The translations under genes and the position numbers were made by a program. A stretch of DNA of 64,000 nucleotides, taken from Flagellimonas nanhaiensis. Lineage in GTDB: Bacteria > Bacteroidota > Bacteroidia > Flavobacteriales > Flavobacteriaceae. Positions 36,117-44,632 of this stretch are shown one piece after another; position 1 is the stretch's first letter; each line of letters opens with the position of its first letter. The DNA lies in NCBI RefSeq assembly GCF_003382275.1, contig NZ_QTJX01000004.1, forward strand, positions 62,001 to 126,000, read 5' to 3'. The notes under the pieces are model-generated. The model saw only the letters and a list, made by a program, of their open reading frames with translations, was not told where the DNA came from and ran no database searches.

Positions 36117-37243
36117 TGAAGACGGAAGATAATTTGAAAAAAGAGAAAAATATATCCATAGGAAAAACTACCTACCGTAATTTTCCAATGGTTCCCAGGG
36201 TTGTATTTGGGAAAGGCAGTTTTTCCCAACTGGGTGATATTTTACTGCCCAAACGTAAAAATTCTGAAGCTCCATTTATTTTTTTGATAGATGATTTCTT
36301 CGAAAATCACATGTTGGCATTACAGATACCGCTATTATTCAATGATGAAATTATTTTTATTTCCGCGGAAGAAGAACCTAAAACAGAACAGGTAGATGCC
36401 ATTGTAGCAAGGATTAATGAAAAATATGATGAAAAACCGTCCGGGATTGTTGGTATAGGTGGCGGAACACTGTTGGATTTAGCAAAAGCCGTATCTATTC
36501 TTTTGAACAATAAGGGAACAGCCAAGGATTATCAGGGATGGGATTTGGTACATAAACCGGCACTTTATCATGTGGGAATCCCAACCATAAGTGGTACTGG
36601 GGCCGAGGTTTCCAGAACTACGGTCTTATTGGGACCTGAAAGGAAATTGGGCATCAATTCCGATTATACCACTTATGATCAGGTTATTCTGGATCCAGAT
36701 TTGACCAAGACGGTTCCTAAGGATCAATGGTTCTATACAGGAATGGACTGTTTTATTCATTGTATTGAGTCGTTGAACGGAACCTATATCAATGCCTTTA
36801 GCAAAAGTTATGGAGAAAAGGCACTCGAGCTTTGCAAGGAGGTTTTTTTGGAAGACATTCCTGAATCTGAATCAAGGGATAGGTTGATGATGGCTTCCTG
36901 GCATGGAGGTATGAGTATTGCCTATTCCCAGGTTGGTATCGCCCATGCAATGAGTTATGGACTTTCCTATCTATTAGGGGTTAAACACGGTCTTGGAAAT
37001 TGTTTGGTCTTCCAACATCTGCAGGAGTTCTACCCAGAAGGGGTCAAGCTATTTGATCAAATGTTGGAAAAGCACAATATACAGTTGCCCAAAGGTGTCT
37101 GTTCCAATTTAACCCAGGACGATTTTGATATCATGGTACATGTTGCGCTGGGGATGGAGGCTCTTTGGGAAAATGCCCTAGGTCCTCAATGGAAAACCAT
37201 AATGACCCCAGAAAGATTGCAGGCCCTATACGAAAAGATTTAA
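36116..37243 (+). CDS. kdnB: Iron-type alcohol dehydrogenase, probable KdnB (Kdo 8-oxidase)
   Basis: A group III iron-dependent dehydrogenase of 375 residues. GIGGGTLLDLAKAVS (113-127) is the NAD loop. Metal ligands are likely D211 and H215 in TGMDCFIHCIES, H277 in AHAMSYG, and H291 in KHGLGN. The middle section (KDYQGWDLVHKPALYHVGIP, TISGTGAEVSRTTVL) closely recalls Shewanella KdnB, which oxidises Kdo at C8 on the way to 8-amino-Kdo. That specific call rests on remembered similarity and on kdsB being two genes upstream. The aminotransferase partner KdnA is not in the window. Confidence 0.75.
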   Translation: MKTEDNLKKEKNISIGKTTYRNFPMVPRVVFGKGSFSQLGDILLPKRKNSEAPFIFLIDDFFENHMLALQIPLLFNDEIIFISAEEEPKTEQVDAIVARINEKYDEKPSGIVGIGGGTLLDLAKAVSILLNNKGTAKDYQGWDLVHKPALYHVGIPTISGTGAEVSRTTVLLGPERKLGINSDYTTYDQVILDPDLTKTVPKDQWFYTGMDCFIHCIESLNGTYINAFSKSYGEKALELCKEVFLEDIPESESRDRLMMASWHGGMSIAYSQVGIAHAMSYGLSYLLGVKHGLGNCLVFQHLQEFYPEGVKLFDQMLEKHNIQLPKGVCSNLTQDDFDIMVHVALGMEALWENALGPQWKTIMTPERLQALYEKI

Positions 37244-37287
37244 CCTTTAAGAGGTTATCCCGCGCATTGGGATTCAATGATTAAACT

Positions 37288-37827
37288 ATGCACAGGTTCT
37301 CCAAGTTTATTTACTTTAAGATTTTAGGATGGACATTGAATGGTGAATTTCCCAAAGTGGACAAATGCGTGGTCAGTGTTGTGCCTCATACCCACTGGTT
37401 GGATTTTTTTCTTGGATTGTTGATCCGAAAAGTGGTCAATCAAGAAATCAATTACATCGGGAAGAAAAGTCTTTTTAAACCACCTTTTGGTTGGTTTTTT
37501 CGTTGGACCGGGGGTGCTCCCGTAGATCGTTCAAGAAGCACCAATACGGTAGATAGCATTGTACAAATTTTTAATGAAAGAGAAGTCTTTAGGTTTGCTC
37601 TGGCCCCAGAAGGAACACGGAAAAAGGTGAGTTCTCTAAGAACGGGATTTTATCACATAGCAAAAAAGGCCAAAGTTCCCATTGTAATGGTTGCCTTTGA
37701 TTTTGGAAAGAAAGAAGTCAAAATTTCAGAGCCTTTTCATCCAACCGAAGACATGGAGAAAGATTTTGAGATAATTCATCAATTTTTTAAAGGAGTAAAA
37801 GGTAAGATTCCAGCCTACAGCTTTTAA
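37288..37827 (+). CDS. PlsC-type acyltransferase
   Basis: A 179-residue membrane-associated glycerolipid acyltransferase of the 1-acylglycerol-3-phosphate type. The catalytic HX4D is H34...D39 in PHTHWLD, and the substrate motif is APEGTRKK. It is shorter than E. coli PlsC (245) and has no N-terminal transmembrane helix. Being downstream of kdsB-HAD-kdnB, it could act in envelope lipid synthesis; some short homologues acylate other lipids. Its stop overlaps that of the convergent next gene by four bases. Confidence 0.82.
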   Translation: MHRFSKFIYFKILGWTLNGEFPKVDKCVVSVVPHTHWLDFFLGLLIRKVVNQEINYIGKKSLFKPPFGWFFRWTGGAPVDRSRSTNTVDSIVQIFNEREVFRFALAPEGTRKKVSSLRTGFYHIAKKAKVPIVMVAFDFGKKEVKISEPFHPTEDMEKDFEIIHQFFKGVKGKIPAYSF

Positions 37828-38318
37828 ATTTTTTTCAGGATTTTCGGCTTCGGTTTTTCCACTTTTTTATTGTTCCCCGGAAACACCAAATTAGTACTCG
37901 AATATGAACTTCCAAAAGTTAGGGCAGCGGCATACACTTGCTTTATGGCATCTGTGACCTGAGATTCTGAAAGTTCCTTGAGTGGGTGTGCATAAACGGA
38001 CCAAATTATCTCATCGCTCAGGGCATACTTAACATCCAAAACAGAATGAAAGTTTGCGACCAGCGCATTAAGCAACTCTTCTTCACCAAGTTTGGAACGT
38101 TCAACAATGGGGGAAATAATTCGCATTCTGTTGGCAGTGTCATCAAAAACACAGATTAACATCGTCTCATTCAACAAAAACTGATAGGAATTGCCAACCA
38201 CCTTTACGGTATCGGATTCCTGTTCAATAATTTTTAAAAGCTTGGAAGAATCCATGTCCTGGGAATGGCCCAAGAACAACATCAACAGTGATGCAAGCAA
38301 TAGAATTTGATTTCTCAT
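37824..38318 (-). CDS. Secreted protein of unknown function
   Basis: A 164-residue protein with a signal peptide (RNQILLLASLLMLFLGHSQ, cut near residue 19). The mature domain is alpha/beta (LLNETMLICVFDDTANRMRI, then IISPIVERSKLGEEELLNAL). Its tail is rich in Lys and Pro (KKVEKPKPKILKK). I recognise no family. It probably acts in the periplasm or outside. It converges with the acyltransferase gene. Confidence 0.6.
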   Translation of the reverse strand: MRNQILLLASLLMLFLGHSQDMDSSKLLKIIEQESDTVKVVGNSYQFLLNETMLICVFDDTANRMRIISPIVERSKLGEEELLNALVANFHSVLDVKYALSDEIIWSVYAHPLKELSESQVTDAIKQVYAAALTFGSSYSSTNLVFPGNNKKVEKPKPKILKKI

Positions 38319-38385
38319 GGCGCAAGGTTTCTATTTTGGTCGAGAAACCAATCACCTCTTTACAGCATACCCTTGCTGTTGGAAA

Positions 38386-39096
38386 TTACTCTTTCATGGT
38401 GTGGTAGACGTTCTGGACATCATCGTCCTCCTCAATTTTTTCAAGCAGCTTTTCAACATCAGCTATTTGCTCCTCGTTCAATTCCTTTGTTACTTGAGGT
38501 ATGCGCTCAAAACCTGAGGATATAATTTCAATTTCCCGGGACTCCAACTCCTTTTGTATGGAGCCAAAACTTTCAAAAGAGGCATAGATATGAATGCCGT
38601 CTTCGTCCACAAAAACTTCTTCGGCACCAAAGTCTATCATTTCCAGTTCAAGCTCTTCGGGATCAAGCCCTTCAGGGTTGATAGCAAAGTTGCAGGTATG
38701 GTCAAACATAAACTCTACCGAACCCGATGTTCCCAAACTGCCATTACATTTGTTGAAATAGCTTCTAATATTGGCCACGGTACGGGTATTGTTATCCGTA
38801 GCAGTCTCAATTAAAATGGCAATTCCATGGGGAGCATAACCTTCAAAAAGTACTTCTTTGTAATCACCCTGATTTTTGTCCGAAGCCCTTTTAATGGCCC
38901 GTTCAATATTTTCCTTGGGCATGTTTGCAGCTTTCGCATTCTGAATTACCGCTCGCAATTTGGAGTTTGAATCGGGATCAGGTCCACCTTCTTTTACCGC
39001 TATGACAATATCTTTTCCAATTCGCGTGAAAGCTTTGGACATTGCTGCCCATCGTTTCATTTTACGGGCTTTTCTAAATTCAAACGCTCTTCCCAT
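38386..39096 (-). CDS. yebC: YebC/PmpR family protein
   Basis: A three-domain YebC protein of 236 residues. It begins MGRAFEFRKARKMKRWAAMS, and the family segment ANMPKENIERAIKRA lies at about 58-72. Family members have been described as transcriptional regulators, and recent work ties YebC to ribosomes stalled on proline runs. Which applies here is not visible. A perfect -33/-7 promoter precedes it. Confidence 0.93.
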   Translation of the reverse strand: MGRAFEFRKARKMKRWAAMSKAFTRIGKDIVIAVKEGGPDPDSNSKLRAVIQNAKAANMPKENIERAIKRASDKNQGDYKEVLFEGYAPHGIAILIETATDNNTRTVANIRSYFNKCNGSLGTSGSVEFMFDHTCNFAINPEGLDPEELELEMIDFGAEEVFVDEDGIHIYASFESFGSIQKELESREIEIISSGFERIPQVTKELNEEQIADVEKLLEKIEEDDDVQNVYHTMKE

Positions 39097-39120
39097 TTAA
39101 GTCTATCTTACGGATGAGGG

Positions 39121-39150
39121 CAAATTTAGCAAAAAAAGCCCCCCTGTCAA
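39121..39150 (-). promoter_or_regulatory. yebC promoter
   Basis: On the minus strand, TTG (39150-39148), a 19-base spacer and TAAATTTG (39128-39121) match the Bacteroidota consensus and predict a leader of about 20 bases. Confidence 0.65.
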
Positions 39151-39166
39151 GTCCTGATTTTTTGTC

Positions 39167-39454
39167 TTAGGAGTTCGAAACAATCTCTTCAATACTTTTT
39201 GCCAGTTCAATATCATTTAGGGTTATCCCGCCTACATCGTGGGTGTTGAGTTTAATGGTCAAGCTGTTGTACACGTTTTCCCAGTCCGGATGATGGTTGA
39301 GTCTCTCACATTCAAAAGCAATTCGAGTCATAGTAGAGAACGCTTCTTTAAAGTCTTTGAAAACAAACTTCTTGATAATACTCCCATTTTCGTGGCTCCA
39401 CCCTGCCAAAGATTTTAAATGCGCCTCAATTTGATTGTTGTCCAGTTTTTCCAT
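39167..39454 (-). CDS. 4a-hydroxytetrahydrobiopterin dehydratase
   Basis: A 95-residue pterin carbinolamine dehydratase that recycles the cofactor of aromatic amino acid hydroxylases. The active-site pattern is complete: ERLNHHPDWENVYNSLTIKL followed by THDVGGITLNDIELAK. Length is normal. No phenylalanine hydroxylase gene is adjacent, so it may serve a distant hydroxylase. It lies 25 bases after the RmlD-like gene and may share its transcript. Confidence 0.92.
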   Translation of the reverse strand: MEKLDNNQIEAHLKSLAGWSHENGSIIKKFVFKDFKEAFSTMTRIAFECERLNHHPDWENVYNSLTIKLNTHDVGGITLNDIELAKSIEEIVSNS

Positions 39455-39479
39455 TTTAGCGATGTTTAATATTTAAAGA

Positions 39480-40301
39480 TCAGTCAACGGTAATATGATG
39501 ATTTATGATTTCCTGATAGGTAATTCTTAAGTTTTTGGGCAACATATTGTATTTGGGCAAAGCGGCAAGGTAGCGATCTTCATTGGTGGTGAACACTCGT
39601 TTGAGAATGGGATGGTAGTTCCCTATTTTTTTAATCACCTCTTTGATGAATTCTTCATGCTGGATCAAATCAATACTTCCCAAATGGAAAATACCGGTTT
39701 TATTTCTATTGATGAGATAGTGGATTTGTTGGGTCAATCTATCATCATTGGTGACATTGATAATAAGATTGGGAAAAACCTCAATGGATTCTTTATTGTC
39801 CAAGTTGGTCTTGATTTCCCTTATTCGAGGAGAGGTGTTGCCAAAGACCATGGGTATCCTTAGGATGGCCGTCTTTTCCTTCGGCAACCGCATCATCATA
39901 TTTTCTATTTTGATTTTTAAACGACCATATACACTTTCAGACAAGGTCTTGTCCGTCTCGTATGAAGGGAATTTGCTGTAGGCATCAAATACATTGGCAG
40001 AGGAAATAAAGTACAGTTTGCATTCATGTTTTAGTATGTACTCCATTAAATGTTGATGTGCCTGAATCTGTGCTCTAAAATCTCCCCGTAAAGCAGAAAC
40101 GATTACATCGGGCCTAACTTTTTCCACTACTTGGAAAATGTCATCCTCATGCATGTCGTATTGAAAAAATTGCTGATTTGCTTCAAAAGTTTTGTTTGAA
40201 CAATAGGTGCCATAGGTGTCAAAATAGGAACAGACCTCTTTGTAAATGGCGTTTCCAATAAAGCCACTTGCACCTAGTATCAGTATTTTTTTCTTGTCCA
40301 A
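39480..40301 (-). CDS. RmlD-like NAD(P)-dependent sugar reductase/epimerase
   Basis: A short-chain dehydrogenase of the extended type, 273 residues. The nucleotide loop is GASGFIG (residues 10-16), and the catalytic YxxxK is Y-G-R-L-K in SVYGRLKIK. It resembles dTDP-4-dehydrorhamnose reductase, but no other rhamnose genes are nearby, so the substrate is uncertain. It starts with TTG at 40301: a stop codon directly precedes it and no other start keeps the Rossmann motif. Three bases separate it from glsA. Confidence 0.82.
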   Translation of the reverse strand: MDKKKILILGASGFIGNAIYKEVCSYFDTYGTYCSNKTFEANQQFFQYDMHEDDIFQVVEKVRPDVIVSALRGDFRAQIQAHQHLMEYILKHECKLYFISSANVFDAYSKFPSYETDKTLSESVYGRLKIKIENMMMRLPKEKTAILRIPMVFGNTSPRIREIKTNLDNKESIEVFPNLIINVTNDDRLTQQIHYLINRNKTGIFHLGSIDLIQHEEFIKEVIKKIGNYHPILKRVFTTNEDRYLAALPKYNMLPKNLRITYQEIINHHITVD

Positions 40302-40304
40302 CTA

Positions 40305-41216
40305 TTAAAAAATTGATTGGCCAGTTTTGGTAGTTAATTTTTCCAAGGCCAACATGCCCAATTTGCTGTTTCCCTTTTCATTTAAGCCAGGAGACCATGT
40401 AGCTACGCAAAATTGATTGGGCAATAGGGCAACGATGCCCCCGCCAACACCACTTTTTCCAGGAAGACCTACTTCAAAAGCAAATTCTCCGGCCTCATCA
40501 TAAAATCCACAGGTAAGCATTATGGCATTGATTCGCTTTACTTGGGAAAGACTCAAGTATGATTTGTTCTTCAAACATTTTCCGCGATTCACGAAAATGT
40601 AGAAGAGCTTCACCAATTGCTCACAGGACATGCTAATGGAACAAGAATAGAAATAAAAGTCAAGTACATCCTCCACTTCGTTTTCCAAATTTCCAAACGA
40701 TTTGATCAAATAAGCCGCGGCGTAGTTTCTAAACCCGGTCTTTTTCTCAGAAATCGCTACTGCGTTGTCATAAGCAATGGAGGAATCATCCGCAATTCCT
40801 TGAACGTACTCCAGAAATTCTGACTTTGGATCTTTTAAATGGGAGAGGAGTACATCACAGATTACAATTGCACCTGCATTGATCAATGGGTTTCTTGGAA
40901 TCCCATTTTCCATTTCAAGGAGCGAAAGGTGATTGAACGGGTCCCCAGATGGTTCAACATCAACACGTTGCCAGAGGTCATCGCCAACAATGGAAAAAGC
41001 CATGGAGAGTAGGAGTACCTTGGAAACACTTTGAATGGAAAACGCTTCTTCTGCATCCCCTGCGGAAAATTGCTTTGCATTATTGTCCAACAGTGAAACC
41101 CCAAATTTATTTGAATCAATTGAGGCCAATTGCGGAATATAATCAGCTACTTTGCCCCTGTCAGCAATGGCCTGCACATCTTCCACAATTTGATTCAAAA
41201 TGGGTTGATAGTCCAT
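40305..41216 (-). CDS. glsA: Glutaminase
   Basis: A serine-dependent glutaminase of the beta-lactamase fold that releases ammonia from glutamine. The catalytic S63-x-x-K66 lies in SIQSVSKVL, and NPLINAGAI and GLPGKSGVGGGI are further family motifs. It has 303 residues. Its ATG overlaps the gcvT stop by one base (TAATG). The link to glycine cleavage is organisational; both release ammonia. Confidence 0.95.
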   Translation of the reverse strand: MDYQPILNQIVEDVQAIADRGKVADYIPQLASIDSNKFGVSLLDNNAKQFSAGDAEEAFSIQSVSKVLLLSMAFSIVGDDLWQRVDVEPSGDPFNHLSLLEMENGIPRNPLINAGAIVICDVLLSHLKDPKSEFLEYVQGIADDSSIAYDNAVAISEKKTGFRNYAAAYLIKSFGNLENEVEDVLDFYFYSCSISMSCEQLVKLFYIFVNRGKCLKNKSYLSLSQVKRINAIMLTCGFYDEAGEFAFEVGLPGKSGVGGGIVALLPNQFCVATWSPGLNEKGNSKLGMLALEKLTTKTGQSIF

Positions 41217-42304
41217 TATTGCGGCTTATAAAATGGAAGTTTCACTACTGTAGCGGGAACTTTACTCTTTCTAATTTGGATATGGATTTTGGAATCCACT
41301 TTGGAAAGCTCCGTGGTAACATATCCCAATCCTATTCCTTTGGAAAGCGAAGGAGACATAGTCCCCGAAGTCACTTTGCCAATTTCGTTCCCTTCCTCAT
41401 CAAAAATTGCATACCCGTTTCTTGGAATGCCTCTTTCATTAAGCTCAAAGGCTACCAGTTTACGTTTAGGCCCTTCTTCTTTTTCTTTGGCCAAGACAGA
41501 ACTGTTGACAAACTCCTTGGTGAATTTGGTAATCCATCCAAGTCCGGCTTCAAAAGGAGAAGTAGTGTCATCAATATCATTTCCGTAGAGACAATAGCCC
41601 ATTTCTAGTCGAAGAGTGTCACGTGCGGCCAATCCAATAGGTTTAATGCCAAAACTGGCGCCAGCTTCAAGCACTTGGTCCCACACCTGCTGCACTTCTG
41701 AATTCTTGCAATAAATTTCAAAACCGCCAGATCCTGTATATCCCGTAGCGGAAATAATAACATGTTCAATTCCTGCAAAATCTCCGACCACAAAATTGTA
41801 GAATTTGATAGAAGCCAAATCTATAGAAGACAAGGATTGCATAGCTTCAACGGCTTTAGGGCCCTGGATGGCAAGCAAGGAATAATCATCCGAAATGTTT
41901 CGCATTTCGGCACCAATGTCTTTGTTATATTTTGAAATGTGTTCCCAGTCCTTTTCAATGTTTGAAGCGTTGACCACCAAAAGGTAAGTCTCGTCCTTTA
42001 TTCTATATACAATAAGATCATCAACAATACCGCCATTTTCATTGGGAAAACAACTGTACTGTGCTTTTCCAACAACTAATTTTGAAGCATCATTGGAGGT
42101 TACTTTTTGAATGAGTTCAAGAGCTTTTGGTCCCTCGATTAAAAATTCACCCATATGGGAAACATCAAAAACTCCTACAGAGTTTCTCACTGTTTCGTGT
42201 TCTATGTTCACGCCTTCGTAGGAAACGGGCATATCATAACCGGCAAAGGGGACCATCTTGGCTCCCAAGGCAACATGGGTGCTATGTAAAGCAGTAGTTT
42301 TCAT
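41216..42304 (-). CDS. gcvT: Aminomethyltransferase (glycine cleavage T protein)
   Basis: The T protein takes the aminomethyl group from lipoylated H protein and makes methylene-[17 protein letters not shown] opens it, [10 protein letters not shown] follows, and [16 protein letters not shown] is the folate-site stretch. It has 362 residues. gcvH and gcvP are not in the window. It is separated from thrC by 102 bases with no clear promoter consensus. Confidence 0.95.
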   Translation of the reverse strand: MKTTALHSTHVALGAKMVPFAGYDMPVSYEGVNIEHETVRNSVGVFDVSHMGEFLIEGPKALELIQKVTSNDASKLVVGKAQYSCFPNENGGIVDDLIVYRIKDETYLLVVNASNIEKDWEHISKYNKDIGAEMRNISDDYSLLAIQGPKAVEAMQSLSSIDLASIKFYNFVVGDFAGIEHVIISATGYTGSGGFEIYCKNSEVQQVWDQVLEAGASFGIKPIGLAARDTLRLEMGYCLYGNDIDDTTSPFEAGLGWITKFTKEFVNSSVLAKEKEEGPKRKLVAFELNERGIPRNGYAIFDEEGNEIGKVTSGTMSPSLSKGIGLGYVTTELSKVDSKIHIQIRKSKVPATVVKLPFYKPQ

Positions 42305-42406
42305 TCCACTAAGTTTTGGGGGTAAATTTATCGATTTCGACCAAGATAACGAGTTGTTATGGCCATTGTTTTAAACAAAGCCCTGTTAATTGAAAAAGGA
42401 AACTGG

Positions 42407-43702
42407 TTAACTCTCCAACAGCAAGGATTTTAGCTCAGCGTATGAAGCTATTTTGATCGACTTTTTTTCTTTTCCCATCACTTTTTGGATTTGGGGAGGA
42501 ATTTCTGGGCTTATACCCAAGGTATCTTCCACAACATCCAAAAACTTCACCGGATGCGCGGTTTCCAGAAATATACCATAGGTATCCGGGTGTTTTTTCT
42601 GATATTCCTTGAGCCCAAGATATCCCACAGCACCATGGGGATCCATTACATAACCGGTATTGGTATGGACTTGTTTCATGGCTTCTTGTGTGGTAAGGTC
42701 TGAAAAAGAGTAGGAGGAAAGATTTTTCTGCAACGCAACAAAATCATTTTGGTATAGATGTCTAATCCTGACAAAATTACTGGGGTCGCCCACATCCATA
42801 GCGTTGGAAATGGTGGCGATTGAGGCCATAGGCTCGTAAGTGCCTTTTTCCATGAATTTGGGTACCACATTGTTAACATTGGTCGAAGCAATAAAATGCC
42901 CCACGGGCATACCCAATTTTTGAGCTACCATTCCCGCACAGATGTTTCCAAAATTTCCTGACGGAACAGAAAAGACCACTTTTTTTCCTTTTGATTTTAC
43001 TTGTTCGTAGGCAAAAAGAAAATAAAACAATTGAGGCAACCATCGAGCTACGTTAATGCTATTTGCCGAGGTCAATTTTCTGTGCTCAGTGATATCAGAA
43101 TCCAAGAAAGCCGTTTTGACCATATTCTGACAATCGTCAAAGGAGCCGGTGACTTCCAAAGCCTCAATGTTTTGACCCAATGTGGTAAGCTGTTTCTCCT
43201 GGATTTCGCTGACCTTGCCACTTGGATAGAGGATGACCACTTTTACCCCTTCAACACCGAGGAAACCATTGGCCACTGCACCTCCCGTATCTCCAGAGGT
43301 GGCAACCAGTACGGTAACCTCTTCTTTTTGGTTTTGGGAAAAATAACCAAGGCAATTGGCCATAAATCTTGCACCCACATCCTTAAAAGCCATAGTCGGA
43401 CCATGGAAGAGCTCCAAGGTAGCTACGTTTTCTTCCAGTTCCACCACAGGAAAACCAAAATCCAAAGTATTGGCAATAATCTCCTTTAGAACAGCATCAG
43501 GGATATCTTCATTTACAAACTGATGAATGGCCTCAAAGGCTGTTTGATGAGGGTCATTGGTTTCCTTTGCCTGAAAAAATGCAGGTGATAGCGGGGATAT
43601 CTTTTCTGGAAAATAAAGTCCTCTGTCTGGTGCAATCCCTGCTATGACGGCTTCCTTAAAGGATACCTTAAAATTTTGATTGTTTAAACTATAAAACCTC
43701 AT
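42407..43702 (-). CDS. thrC: Threonine synthase
   Basis: The PLP enzyme that converts phosphohomoserine to threonine. The lysine is K107 in HGPTMAFKDVGAR, the phosphate loop is TSGDTGGAVA, and SVPSGNFGNICAG follows. It has 431 residues. It is the last gene of thrA-thrB-thrC, four bases after thrB. Confidence 0.96.
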   Translation of the reverse strand: MRFYSLNNQNFKVSFKEAVIAGIAPDRGLYFPEKISPLSPAFFQAKETNDPHQTAFEAIHQFVNEDIPDAVLKEIIANTLDFGFPVVELEENVATLELFHGPTMAFKDVGARFMANCLGYFSQNQKEEVTVLVATSGDTGGAVANGFLGVEGVKVVILYPSGKVSEIQEKQLTTLGQNIEALEVTGSFDDCQNMVKTAFLDSDITEHRKLTSANSINVARWLPQLFYFLFAYEQVKSKGKKVVFSVPSGNFGNICAGMVAQKLGMPVGHFIASTNVNNVVPKFMEKGTYEPMASIATISNAMDVGDPSNFVRIRHLYQNDFVALQKNLSSYSFSDLTTQEAMKQVHTNTGYVMDPHGAVGYLGLKEYQKKHPDTYGIFLETAHPVKFLDVVEDTLGISPEIPPQIQKVMGKEKKSIKIASYAELKSLLLES

Positions 43703-43706
43703 GCAA

Positions 43707-44630
43707 TTAGGCTATTTTTTTTACACCCTTGGTGTTGATTTTTGAGATATGAATGTCGAAAGGAATTCCAACATCACTATAAATTTTGTCCATGGATTGG
43801 GCAACTGTTTCGGCAACATCTTGACCTTTGCTCAATGCAAATATTGATGGTCCTGAGCCAGATATGCCGCAGCCTAAAGCACCCGAGTTGATTGCACCCG
43901 ATTTGATCTGATCAAACCCAGGAATAAGAATAGATCTAATGGGTTCAATGATATGGTCCTCCAGGGAACGCCCAATTAAGTCATAATCACTCTGAAAGAG
44001 TCCGGCAATGAGCCCACCCAGATTGCCCCATTGTTGAATTCCCTTTTCAAGGGAAATATTGGTCTTCAGTATTTTGCGAGAGTCCGAAGTCTTAATTTCA
44101 ATCTGAGGATGAATCACTGTAGCAAACAGCTCATCCGGTGTGGGAATCGGAACAATGTCCAAAGGGTCATAACTACGGACCAAGGTAAAGCCGCCAAATA
44201 GGGCTGGGGCCACATTATCTGCATGGGCCACATCGCTGGCCAGTTGCTCCCCTTGCATGGCAAATTGCACCAGTTCCAGTTTGGAAAAAGGTCTTCCCAA
44301 TAATTCGTTCATTGCCCAAACAGCACCCGCTGAGCTGGCCGCGCTACTTCCAATGCCACTTCCCGGTTTGATTTTTTTGTCGATTTCTATCTCAAATCCA
44401 CCTTTAAGCCCACTTTTTTCTAAAAGGGCCAATCCAGCTACTCCAGCAACATTCTTTTTGGTTTCTAGGGGAAGTTCTTGACCACTGATTTTTGTAATTC
44501 GGATTCCTTCTTCCGTACTTTTCCTAACCGTCATAATATCTCCTACAGAATCTAGCGCAAGGCCAAGTACATCAAAACCGCAAGAAACATTGGCAATGGT
44601 GGCGGGGCAAAAAATCTTGATTTCTTCCAT
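43707..44630 (-). CDS. thrB: Homoserine kinase
   Basis: A GHMP kinase that phosphorylates homoserine. The ATP loop is PGSGIGSSAASSAGAV, the N-terminal CPATIANVSCGFDVLG is typical, and GISGSGPSIFAL lies near the C terminus. The ATG at 44630 gives 307 residues and is preferred over a TTG two codons upstream. It begins two bases after the thrA stop. Confidence 0.95.
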   Translation of the reverse strand: MEEIKIFCPATIANVSCGFDVLGLALDSVGDIMTVRKSTEEGIRITKISGQELPLETKKNVAGVAGLALLEKSGLKGGFEIEIDKKIKPGSGIGSSAASSAGAVWAMNELLGRPFSKLELVQFAMQGEQLASDVAHADNVAPALFGGFTLVRSYDPLDIVPIPTPDELFATVIHPQIEIKTSDSRKILKTNISLEKGIQQWGNLGGLIAGLFQSDYDLIGRSLEDHIIEPIRSILIPGFDQIKSGAINSGALGCGISGSGPSIFALSKGQDVAETVAQSMDKIYSDVGIPFDIHISKINTKGVKKIA

Positions 44631-44632
44631 GG

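Noticed and set aside
42305..42406. Glycine riboswitch upstream of gcvT
   Set aside because: The 102-base gap is too short and lacks the conserved glycine aptamer core.
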